Shown: positions 8,996 through 16,364 of the stretch, in pieces
Position numbering within the stretch: the stretch's first letter is position 1
How the letters are laid out: every line of letters starts with the position of its first letter
Source: Geothrix oryzae
GTDB taxonomy: Bacteria > Acidobacteriota > Holophagae > Holophagales > Holophagaceae
Length of the DNA: 64,000 bases
Assembly (NCBI RefSeq): GCF_030295385.1
Contig: NZ_AP027079.1
Location: 868,001-932,000 of the forward strand
Direction: 5' to 3'
Notes under the pieces: generated by a model
Seen by the model: only the letters and a program-made list of their open reading frames with translations
Told to the model about the DNA's origin: nothing
Databases searched by the model: none
Program-made: the position numbers and the translations under genes

Positions 8996-9023
8996 ACTGA
9001 AGACTGAAGACTGAAGACTGAAG
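8996..9023. repeat. Four tandem copies of ACTGAAG
   Basis: A perfect heptamer array of four units, with a partial fifth (ACTGG) following, in the short space between the divergent lgt and lpxD genes. It is close enough to the lpxD RBS (AGGAGAG at 9030-9036) to affect spacing of promoter elements if its copy number varies. Confidence 0.75.
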
Positions 9024-9041
9024 ACTGGATAGGAGAGCGCC

Positions 9042-10031
9042 ATGCCGATCATCACAGCCCAGGACTTGGCAGGGCGTCTGGATGGCCACCTCGACCATTG
9101 TCCCCCGGATCGCGTCATTTCCGAAGTGAAGCCCCTGGAAGAGGCCGGTGCCTGCTCCGTGTCCTTCCTCGCCAACCCCAAATACGCCGCCAAAGCCAAG
9201 GGGAGCGCCGCGGGCCTGATCTTCGCTGACGCGACGGCGGACCTGGGTGATCTCCCGGTGCTGCGGGTGAAGCATCCCTACTGGGCCTTCGCGCAGGCCA
9301 TCGGCTGGCTGCATCCCGAACCGGCCCCCGAATGGGGCGATGCGCCGGTGCATCCCACGGCGGTGGCGGGACCGGGTTGCCGCATCGCCCCCGGCGCCAC
9401 GGTGGGCGCACGCACGGTGCTGGGAAAGGGCTGCGTCGTTCATCCAGGCGCCCACATCGGCGACGACTGCGTGCTGGGCGACGGTTGCGAGCTGTTCCCC
9501 GGCGCGGTGCTCTATCGCCGGACGCGGCTGGGGAACCGCGTGGTCGTCCACGCCAATTCGGTGGTGGGCAGCGACGGCTATGGGTATGTGCTGGTGGAGG
9601 GCCGGCACGCCAAGATTCCCCAGGTGGGCTGGGTGGAGCTGGGCGACGATGTGGAGATCGGCGCCTGCGTCTGCATCGACCGCGGCGTGCTGGGCCCCAC
9701 GCGGATCGGCACGGGCACCAAGATCGATAACCAGGTGCAGGTCGGACACAATGTGCAGGTGGGGAACCACTGCCTGCTCGTGAGCCAGACGGGCATCAGT
9801 GGCTCCACGAAGCTGGGCGACTTCGTCACGCTGGCGGGCAAGGTGGGCGTGGTGGGCCACATCGAGATCGGCAGCCGCAGCGTCGTGGGCGGCAACAGCG
9901 TGGTGGCCAAGAGCCTGCCGGAGGGCAGCTTCGTCACGGGCTTCCCGGCGCGTCCCCACCGGGAATGGACCGAGGCCCAGGCCGCCCTGAACCGCCTGCC
10001 GAGGCTCATGAAGCAGCTGCGGAAGGGGTGA
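9042..10031 (+). CDS. lpxD: UDP-3-O-acylglucosamine N-acyltransferase
   Basis: A 329-aa lipid A biosynthesis enzyme, third step, adding an acyl chain from acyl-ACP to UDP-3-O-acyl-GlcN. The N-terminal uridine-binding domain (about residues 1-100; SVSFLANPKYAAKAKGS) leads into a left-handed beta helix of hexapeptide repeats. The catalytic-type His is in QVGHNVQVGNHC (about residue 237). AGGAGAG precedes the ATG. It shows that the host makes lipid A and so has an outer membrane. Confidence 0.93.
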   Translation: MPIITAQDLAGRLDGHLDHCPPDRVISEVKPLEEAGACSVSFLANPKYAAKAKGSAAGLIFADATADLGDLPVLRVKHPYWAFAQAIGWLHPEPAPEWGDAPVHPTAVAGPGCRIAPGATVGARTVLGKGCVVHPGAHIGDDCVLGDGCELFPGAVLYRRTRLGNRVVVHANSVVGSDGYGYVLVEGRHAKIPQVGWVELGDDVEIGACVCIDRGVLGPTRIGTGTKIDNQVQVGHNVQVGNHCLLVSQTGISGSTKLGDFVTLAGKVGVVGHIEIGSRSVVGGNSVVAKSLPEGSFVTGFPARPHREWTEAQAALNRLPRLMKQLRKG

Positions 10032-10070
10032 GGGCGGTCAGCCCCGCACCAATCCTGCGTCAGCTCAGCG

Positions 10071-10961
10071 TCAACCCAGGGCCGAGAGAGGCGTGCCTCC
10101 AGCCAGGGCCCGCAGGTCCGGGGCCGGGTCGGGCAGGGGCAGGATCTGGAGGTCCACGGGACGGCCCAGGGTGGCCAGCTCCGCCTCCAGGGTCGGGCGG
10201 AGGGCGGCGAGCTGGGCCGGATCCTGCAACCAGAGCCGCGCCCGCAGGCCCGCCGCGCGCTGTTCGAGCCCCAGGCGCACATCTCCCAGGGCGCTGAAGG
10301 GGACGCTGAGGAAGACGCGATGGACCGGCTCCTTCCCTTCCCCGGAGGCGGTGTCGCGATCGGCCTCGATCCAGAGGCGTAGCGGTTCGGCGCCCACGGC
10401 CCAGGGCAGGGGCAGCTCGAACCAGCCGGTGCCCTCCCGGGCCTGGAGTCGGTGGAAGGCGGACTCGGCCGGCGAGGCGGCGGGATCGGACAGGGCGCGC
10501 AGCGCCTCCTTCAGCCAGCCGGACCAGCTCTCGGGCTGGTCGGCGGCCCCGGCCGGCATCAGGGCGCGGAACAGGGCGGCGAGGGGCTCCAGGGCCGCGC
10601 CAGGCGTCTGAAGGCGGGCCAGCAGGGGGGCGGCCTCGCCCTGAGTGAGGGGGTGCAGCAGCGGCGAGGTCGGCGGCGGCGTGGCACGGATCACCTGGAG
10701 CCGAATGCCCGCGCCGCTGGGCAGGGGCAGGGCCTTCAGGGCGAGGGCGCTGCCGGCGGGAAAGGGTAGGCTGCCCTCGGCCACCAGCTCCTTGCCGTCC
10801 GCCAGCCGGAGGTGCAGCCCTTCCGGCCCGGTGGATTCCAGGGTGGCCTCCAGGGTCTGCCCCACCAGGGCCTTCAGCAGCGCGACGGCGGAAGGGGCCG
10901 TGGCGGCTGGGATCCTCAGGGAGGCGAGGACCGCTGGGGTGAGGGGAATGGAGCCGGTCAT
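10071..10961 (-). CDS. FliK-like hook-length-control C-terminal domain protein (putative)
   Basis: A 296-aa Ala/Leu/Pro-rich protein without a signal peptide. Residues about 215-290 (VFLSVPFSALGDVRLGLEQ, LRARLWLQDPAQLAALRPTLEAELATLG) resemble the Flg_hook C-terminal domain of FliK, where LxLxPxxLGxVxV is followed by a long amphipathic stretch. Its start overlaps the cheB stop by one base (TGATG), linking it to chemotaxis. The N-terminal two-thirds is not recognised. FliK homology is an inference from pattern only. Confidence 0.5.
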   Translation of the reverse strand: MTGSIPLTPAVLASLRIPAATAPSAVALLKALVGQTLEATLESTGPEGLHLRLADGKELVAEGSLPFPAGSALALKALPLPSGAGIRLQVIRATPPPTSPLLHPLTQGEAAPLLARLQTPGAALEPLAALFRALMPAGAADQPESWSGWLKEALRALSDPAASPAESAFHRLQAREGTGWFELPLPWAVGAEPLRLWIEADRDTASGEGKEPVHRVFLSVPFSALGDVRLGLEQRAAGLRARLWLQDPAQLAALRPTLEAELATLGRPVDLQILPLPDPAPDLRALAGGTPLSALG

Positions 10962-12070
10962 CAGATCCGGAAGTGGCGCCGGATGTGGCCGGCGATATCG
11001 GGCAGGGGCGCCACGAGATCCACGCAGCCCCGCTCCACGGCGGCGCGCGGCATGCCGTACACTACGCAGGATTCCTCGGCCTCGGCCAGGGTATGGGCGC
11101 CCTTGCGCTTGAGTTGCTCCATGCCCTTGGCGCCGTCCGCGCCCATGCCCGTGAGGATGGTCGCTAGGGCCTGCCCGTGGAAGAGTTCGGCCACGCTCAT
11201 GAAGAGCACATCCACGCTGGGGCGGTGCAGGGAGGACATGGGCTCGGAGCTCAGCTCGATGCAACCCTTGGGGGTCCTCGTCCCGTAGGTCATGTGGAGA
11301 CCGCCCGGAGCGATGTAGACCGTGCCGGCCTTGAGGGGCTCGCCCTGCTCGGCTTCCTTGACATGCACCTGGCAGAGGCCGTCCAGGCGGTCCGCGAAGG
11401 GCTTGGTGAAGGTGCTGGGCATGTGCTGGACGATGAGGCAGGGGACCGGGAGGCTGGCCGGCAGGGCCGGGAGGATGTCCTGCAGGGCCTTGGGGCCGCC
11501 GGTGGAGCTGCCGAGCACCAGCAGGTCGGCCTGGGGGGTGGCCGGAAGGGAGGTGCCGGCGGGTACGGCTGCCCGCACGGGAGGGGCCGCGGCCGGTTTC
11601 ACCGGGGCCGGGGCGGCGGCGGGGGGCGCCGGGTGGGGCGCCCCGCCAGGGAGCCGGTGGAAGCGGGGGCTGGTGGCCAGCCGGCGCACCTTCTCCTGCA
11701 GGTCGTGCTGGATCTGCAGGATGCTCATGCTGGCGAAGCTGCTCTCCTTGGGGATGAAGTCGAGGGCCCCGATGGAGAGGGCATCCAGGGTGGCCTGGGC
11801 GCCCTCCTGGGTGAGGCTCGAGACCATCAGCACGGGCATGGGGTGGTCCGCCATGATCTTCTTCAGGCAGGTGAGGCCGTCCATGCGCGGCATCTCGATG
11901 TCGAGGGTGACGATGTCGGGCTGGTGCTCCTGGATCTTCTCCAAGGCATCCACGCCATCGCGCGCGGTGGCCACCACCCGCAGGTCGGGGGCCTCCTCCA
12001 GCATCTTCTGCAGGGATTTCCGCATGAACGGGCTGTCGTCCACCACCAGGATCCGGATCGTCGCAGTCAT
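10961..12070 (-). CDS. cheB: Chemotaxis protein-glutamate methylesterase CheB
   Basis: A 369-aa response regulator-methylesterase. The receiver domain (residues 1-120) has the acidic pair DD, the phospho-Asp in DIVTLDIEMPRMDG (about 57) and Lys in FIPKES. An Ala/Pro-rich linker leads to the CheB esterase domain with Ser in LGSSTGGPKAL, His in VQHMPSTFTKPFA and Asp in TGMGADG. It demethylates (and deamidates) chemoreceptors in opposition to CheR, encoded three genes upstream. Length fits CheB (about 350). Confidence 0.92.
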   Translation of the reverse strand: MTATIRILVVDDSPFMRKSLQKMLEEAPDLRVVATARDGVDALEKIQEHQPDIVTLDIEMPRMDGLTCLKKIMADHPMPVLMVSSLTQEGAQATLDALSIGALDFIPKESSFASMSILQIQHDLQEKVRRLATSPRFHRLPGGAPHPAPPAAAPAPVKPAAAPPVRAAVPAGTSLPATPQADLLVLGSSTGGPKALQDILPALPASLPVPCLIVQHMPSTFTKPFADRLDGLCQVHVKEAEQGEPLKAGTVYIAPGGLHMTYGTRTPKGCIELSSEPMSSLHRPSVDVLFMSVAELFHGQALATILTGMGADGAKGMEQLKRKGAHTLAEAEESCVVYGMPRAAVERGCVDLVAPLPDIAGHIRRHFRI

Positions 12071-12079
12071 GGTCGTCCC

Positions 12080-12943
12080 TCAGGCCTGGAATGCCGCTTC
12101 GACGAAGGCCAGGGCATGGTCCACCTCGTCGTCGATGGAGAAGGTCAGCCGCTCCACATCCAGATCCTTGTGCAGGGCGCCGGCAAGAACGGCCTTGAAG
12201 GCGGGCAGCTCGTCCAGGCTGAACATCAGGCGCGCGTCCGCGGGGCCCATGGGGATGCGCGTCCGCACGAGCAGGTCCGCCAGGTGGATGAGGTTGGGGA
12301 GGAAGTCCTCGGGCCTGGGCTCGTGGTGGTCGCGGATGACCTCCACGATGGTCTGGGGGAAGGACCATTCCGCCGCGAGGAGGGCTCCGGCCTCGGCGTG
12401 GTCGAGACCGAGCACCGCCCGCTCCGCATCCACGAAATGGGCGCCTTCGGCGACCTTCTGGAGCACCTCTGCGTAGGCCTCGGGGAAGCAGGTGTCCAGG
12501 GCGATCTTCCCGATGTCGTGCAGCAGGCCGGTCAGGAAGGCAGTTTCCGCCTGGCCATGCCGCTTGGCGAGCACGCACACGCCCTTGGCCGTGAGGCCCA
12601 CGGCCACGCTGTGCTGCCAGAGCCGGACGGCATCCAGGTGGGCACCACCCTTGAGGGTGCGGATGACCGCGGCGCCGGTGCCCAGGTTGGAGACAGCGTC
12701 AAAGCCCAGCCGAAGCACGGCCGCGCGCAGGTCCATGACCGATCCGGTCCCGGCGTAGAGGGCGGAGTTGGCCATGCGGAGAAGGGCCGCGGAAAGGGGA
12801 GGATCCTTCGACAGGATGCTGAGGATGCGGTCCACGGTGCAGCGCTCGTCCTGGACGGCCTCGCCCAGCGCCACCACCGTGAGGGGGAGGCTCGGCAGGG
12901 CTTTGGCCTTCAGTCGCGAGGCAAACTGCTCCCGGGTGATCAT
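12080..12943 (-). CDS. HDOD domain signalling protein
   Basis: A 287-aa protein made almost wholly of one HDOD domain (about residues 10-210): LPSLPLTVVALGEAV, LSKDPPLSAALLRMANSALY, LGFDAVSNL and FLTGLLHDIGKIALD. HDOD is related to HD phosphohydrolases and mostly acts in protein interaction within cyclic-di-GMP and stress signalling. Here HDIGK retains the HD pair. It lies ten bases upstream of cheB, with a paralogue just before it, so a role in chemotaxis or motility is inferred from position. Confidence 0.85.
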   Translation of the reverse strand: MITREQFASRLKAKALPSLPLTVVALGEAVQDERCTVDRILSILSKDPPLSAALLRMANSALYAGTGSVMDLRAAVLRLGFDAVSNLGTGAAVIRTLKGGAHLDAVRLWQHSVAVGLTAKGVCVLAKRHGQAETAFLTGLLHDIGKIALDTCFPEAYAEVLQKVAEGAHFVDAERAVLGLDHAEAGALLAAEWSFPQTIVEVIRDHHEPRPEDFLPNLIHLADLLVRTRIPMGPADARLMFSLDELPAFKAVLAGALHKDLDVERLTFSIDDEVDHALAFVEAAFQA

Positions 12944-12964
12944 TCAGAACTCCGCGATCTTCAT

Positions 12965-13813
12965 CTAAAACTCCGCGATCATCGTCTTGTCCTGCTCGAT
13001 GGCGCTGCGGACCCCTTCTTTGAGACCGGCCAGGGCTTCGGGGCCGAGCTTGAGGATCTCCATGGCCTGCTGGGAGGCGCCTTCCAGGTGGGCGGGATCG
13101 CCGATGCCCACCTTCTCCTCCAGGGCCAGATGGTTGGCCAGGGCGACGATGGCCGCCAGGGGCTGGTGGTCGGCACCGGCCTGGATGGGGTCGTGGTGCC
13201 AGCGCACGGCGGCCTGCAGGCTGGGGGCCAGGTTCCACTGGGTCACCAGGGCCTCGCCCACCATGGCGTGGTCGAACCCGAAGGTGTCCAGCTCCAGCTG
13301 GATGCAGACGCCATTCTCGTTGTAGACGGTTCGGAGCAGGGATGAGTAGCGTTCGGGGAACTTCACGCCCATGACGGATTTCCCGATGTCGTGCAGCAGG
13401 CCGCCGATGAAGGCCTCTTCGACCCGGGCGAAGCGCAGGCTCTTGGCGAAGGCCCGGCTGGCGATGGCCGAGACCAGGGCGTGCTCCCAGATCAGGCGCT
13501 CCTGGAGGCCCACGGTGCCGCGGTGGTACAGGTTCTTGGCCGAGCTGGCGATGACCACGCTCTTGATGGTGGAGAACCCCAGGGTCATGATCGCCTGGGT
13601 CAGGGTGGTGACCTCGCGCATCATGCCGAACATGGCGGAGTTCGAGATCTTGAGGATCTGGCTGGTGAGGGCCTGATCCATGGAGATGACCTTGCGGAGG
13701 TCCTCGGCCGTGGCATCGGGATCGGCGGACACGCGCAGCACCTGGGAGGCCACCTGCGGAAGGGGCGGCAGGTCTCCGAGGTTGGCGATGAGTTCTTGGG
13801 GGGTGATGGGCAT
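12965..13813 (-). CDS. HDOD domain signalling protein, paralogue
   Basis: A 282-aa HDOD protein: LPPLPQVASQVLRVSADPD, ISMDQALTSQILKISNSAMF, LGFSTIKSVV and FIGGLLHDIGKSVMG, with a second His-rich stretch RWHHDPIQAG. It is a clear paralogue of the next gene downstream. ATG 13813 has AGGAG before it; the longer open frame overlaps the end of cheR. The last residues (IAEF) are encoded by a stretch that is almost repeated right after the stop codon. Confidence 0.85.
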   Translation of the reverse strand: MPITPQELIANLGDLPPLPQVASQVLRVSADPDATAEDLRKVISMDQALTSQILKISNSAMFGMMREVTTLTQAIMTLGFSTIKSVVIASSAKNLYHRGTVGLQERLIWEHALVSAIASRAFAKSLRFARVEEAFIGGLLHDIGKSVMGVKFPERYSSLLRTVYNENGVCIQLELDTFGFDHAMVGEALVTQWNLAPSLQAAVRWHHDPIQAGADHQPLAAIVALANHLALEEKVGIGDPAHLEGASQQAMEILKLGPEALAGLKEGVRSAIEQDKTMIAEF

Positions 13814-13829
13814 GATTGCTCCTGGCCGC

Positions 13830-14687
13830 TCAGGTCCGCTTCCGGTATCCCATGGCCTTGCTGAAGTGCAGCAGCTCGAAACCGGTGTTGAAAGCATGGA
13901 TGCTTTCGCTGTGTCCGACCAGCAGGTAGGCCCGCGGATGAAGCAGTTCGTGGAAGCCCTTCAGGACCTGGGCCTTGACCACCTCGTCGAAATAGATGAG
14001 CACATTCCGGCAGAAGATGACATCGAAGGAGCCCAGCTGGCGGTAGGCCGCGTAATCGACCAGGTTGAAGTGGCGGAGGCTGGTGAACCGCTGGACCTCA
14101 GGTTTCACCTGGTAGAGATCCTTGCCCAAGGGGATGAAGTGCCGCAGGAGCTGCTCCGGCGTCAGGTTCCGCAGGGTGTAGCTGTTGTAGACCCCGTCCT
14201 GGGCCTGGGACAGCACCTTCTCGCTGATGTCCGTGCCCAGGATCTCCACGGTGATCCCGCGGAGGACGGTGTCCTTCAGCTCCTGGCAGATCATGGCCAG
14301 GGTGTAGGGCTCCTCCCCGCTGGAGCAGGCCGCCGACCAGATGCGCAGTCGGCTCTGGCCCCGCTCGCGCGCCTGCTTGGCGGCCTCGGGGAGCACGATG
14401 TTCTGGAAGGCCTCGATCTGGGGCGGGTTGCGCCAGAAGCTGGTCTCGTTGGTGGTGATCTCCACGAAGAGCCGCTTCAGTTCCCCGGGCCCCTGGATGC
14501 CTTGCAGCAGGGACAGGTAGTCGCTGTAGCTCCTCAGCTTGAGTTCGCCGATGCGCTTGTTGAGGCGATTTTCCAAGAAGTACTGCTTGGACTCGCTGAA
14601 AAAGATGCCTGATTTTACATAGATGAAGTCCCGGAGGCTCCGGAACTCGGCGAGGGTCATCTGTTGCTTGGCCTGAAGGGGATCCAT
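13830..14687 (-). CDS. cheR: Chemotaxis protein methyltransferase CheR
   Basis: A 285-aa SAM-dependent enzyme that methylates glutamates of chemoreceptors. The N-terminal all-alpha CheR domain (MTLAEFRSLRDFIYVKSGIFF) is followed by the SAM fold with ITTNETSFWRNP, RIWSAACSSGEEPYTLAM, and FDVIFCRNVLIYF. ATG 14687 follows GGAAGGAC. It precedes the two HDOD genes and cheB on the same strand; no receptors or CheA/CheW are in the window, so the rest of the pathway is elsewhere. Confidence 0.92.
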   Translation of the reverse strand: MDPLQAKQQMTLAEFRSLRDFIYVKSGIFFSESKQYFLENRLNKRIGELKLRSYSDYLSLLQGIQGPGELKRLFVEITTNETSFWRNPPQIEAFQNIVLPEAAKQARERGQSRLRIWSAACSSGEEPYTLAMICQELKDTVLRGITVEILGTDISEKVLSQAQDGVYNSYTLRNLTPEQLLRHFIPLGKDLYQVKPEVQRFTSLRHFNLVDYAAYRQLGSFDVIFCRNVLIYFDEVVKAQVLKGFHELLHPRAYLLVGHSESIHAFNTGFELLHFSKAMGYRKRT

Positions 14688-14743
14688 CGGGTCGTCCTTC
14701 CCGAGGGATCGGCGGGGGGGGCTGATCCTTGAGTTTCCGCCGG

Positions 14744-15112
14744 TCAATCTTCCAGGATGACCACCGCCATGGCGAGGTCCCCGTCGTGGGTGAGGCTGCC
14801 GTGGAGCTTCTGGATGCCCCGGGCCGCCAGCAGCTCCGCCAGGGCCCCCACGGCCCAGAGCCGCCCGTTCACATAGCGCAGCTCCTTCCAGGACCAGCCG
14901 TCCAGCCCGGTGCCCAGGGCCTTGCCGAAGGCCTCCCGCAGGGCCCAGCGGCCCGCCAGGCGCTCCGGCAGCCGCTGCCGGTGGCCGTGGAGCAGGTAGT
15001 CCGCCTCCTCCGGGTGGAGGATCCGCCCGGCGCACTTCTCCGCCCCGAAGCGCTCGACCAGGTGCCGCCAGCGGCTGGGCGGGCAGAGGTCGGTTCCGAG
15101 GCCCCGGATCAT
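14744..15112 (-). CDS. acpS: Holo-[acyl-carrier-protein] synthase
   Basis: A 122-aa enzyme that transfers 4'-phosphopantetheine from CoA to a Ser of ACP. The magnesium-binding Asp is in GLGTDL at the N-terminus, and the second conserved block is RWALREAFGKALGTG (usual RFAAKEAFxKALGTG); the end has SLTHDGDLAMAVV. Length fits AcpS (about 125). Its start overlaps the stop of the acetyltransferase gene as ATGA. Confidence 0.88.
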   Translation of the reverse strand: MIRGLGTDLCPPSRWRHLVERFGAEKCAGRILHPEEADYLLHGHRQRLPERLAGRWALREAFGKALGTGLDGWSWKELRYVNGRLWAVGALAELLAARGIQKLHGSLTHDGDLAMAVVILED

Positions 15113-15606
15113 GCCGGCCCCCCGGCCAGGTCCCTGGCGAACCAGCGGTCACAGCCGCCGTGGCCCGTGTTCCCCATGGGGCTGCAGAGGGGACGGAAGC
15201 CCAGCTTCCCGTAGAGTTTCTGCGCCTGGTCCATGCCCGTGAGGGTCTCCAGGTAGCAGGTGCGGTAGCCCAGCCCCGTGGCCACCGCGAGGCAGTGGCG
15301 CAGCAGGGCCTCGCCCATGCCCTTCCCCCGGGCTTCCGGCAGGAAGTACATCTTCCGCAGTTCGCAGACGCCCTCGGGCCCGCCTTCCAGCTTCGCCACG
15401 CCCCCCCCGCCCACCAGGCGGCCGGAGGGATCCTCCACCACGAAGTAGGCCGCGCCCGGGGCCGCATAGGCCCGGCTCATGTGGTCCACCTCGGGGTCGT
15501 GGATGGCGAAGCCCGGCCCGTCCGCCCCGAATTCCGGCATCACGGCGCGGATGATGGCGGCCATGGCGGCGTCGTCCTGGGGCTGGATGGGACGGAAGGT
15601 CAGCAT
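15109..15606 (-). CDS. GNAT family N-acetyltransferase
   Basis: A 165-aa acetyltransferase. The acetyl-CoA-binding motif A is ELRKMYFLPEARGKGMGEALL (R/QxxGxG/A; split by chain position about 95-115), followed by GYRTCYLETLTGMDQAQKLYGKLGF. The end DRWFARDL is typical of small-molecule or protein N-acetyltransferases of the putative acetyltransferase family. The acceptor is not known. ATG 15606 gives the usual MLTFRPIQPQD N-terminus. Confidence 0.82.
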   Translation of the reverse strand: MLTFRPIQPQDDAAMAAIIRAVMPEFGADGPGFAIHDPEVDHMSRAYAAPGAAYFVVEDPSGRLVGGGGVAKLEGGPEGVCELRKMYFLPEARGKGMGEALLRHCLAVATGLGYRTCYLETLTGMDQAQKLYGKLGFRPLCSPMGNTGHGGCDRWFARDLAGGPA

Positions 15607-15675
15607 GGTTCCAAAGTAGCTCGAAAGCCCTCCCTCCGGGATCCGGTCCGGTTCAAGCTGGCGGGGAGGTATGCC

Positions 15676-16362
15676 ATGGCCCGACCCCCCTTTCACGACC
15701 GCCTCCGCGCCGGCGAACGCCTGCTGGGCACCCTCGTCCAGATTCCCCGCCCCGAGGTGGCCGTGCGCCTCGCCGGCCAGGGCTTCGACTGGCTGTTCCT
15801 CGACGGCGAGCATGGCGGCTTCGGCCCGGCCGAGACCTCGCGCACCCTGGCCGCCCTTGCCAGGGCCGGGGCTGGGACCGGGGCCGTGCCCTGCCTGCTG
15901 CGGGTGCCCTCGCCGGAGCCGGAGGTCCTCATCGACGCGGCCTCCTGCGGGGCGGCGGGCCTCATCGTGCCCCATGTGGACACGGCGACTCAGGCGGAAG
16001 CCGCCGTCCGCGCCGTGCGCGGCCGAGGCCTGGTGGTGGTGCAAGCCGAATCCCGGGAGGCGCTGGCGAACATCCAGGCCATCGTGCAGGTCGCCGGGGT
16101 GGACGCCGTCTTCGTGGGGCCCTACGACCTGAGCGCCAGCCTGGGGATCGCCGAGCAGTTCGACCATCCCGCCTTCCTGGAGGCCGTGGCCACGCTGGCC
16201 CGGACCTGCCGGGAGGCCCGCATGCCCCTCGGCATCTTCCGCATGACGGCGGCGGAGATCCGGACCCATGAGGCCGCGGGCTTCACGCTGCTGGCAACGG
16301 GCCTGGACGGCACCCTGCTGGAGGCCGGGGCGCGGGCGCTGCTGGCGGAGCTGCGGAGCTGA
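15676..16362 (+). CDS. HpcH/HpaI aldolase family protein
   Basis: A 228-aa TIM-barrel class II aldolase of the HpaI/RhmA group, which cleaves 2-keto-3-deoxy acids to pyruvate and an aldehyde with a divalent metal. Visible hallmarks: GTLVQIPRPEVAVRLAGQGFDWLFLDGEHG, written in family order with the metal-linked Glu; IVPHVDTATQAEAAV; VFVGPYDLSASLG. GGGAGG sits before ATG 15676; the ATG at 15671 is out of frame. It stands alone between divergent genes, so the natural substrate is unknown. Confidence 0.82.
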   Translation: MARPPFHDRLRAGERLLGTLVQIPRPEVAVRLAGQGFDWLFLDGEHGGFGPAETSRTLAALARAGAGTGAVPCLLRVPSPEPEVLIDAASCGAAGLIVPHVDTATQAEAAVRAVRGRGLVVVQAESREALANIQAIVQVAGVDAVFVGPYDLSASLGIAEQFDHPAFLEAVATLARTCREARMPLGIFRMTAAEIRTHEAAGFTLLATGLDGTLLEAGARALLAELRS

Positions 16363-16364
16363 GG

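Noticed and set aside
10071-12578. 835-aa open frame spanning cheB and the FliK-like gene
   Set aside because: The first two-thirds is an out-of-frame reading of cheB and HDOD; only the last 296 codons are protein-like and start at 10961.
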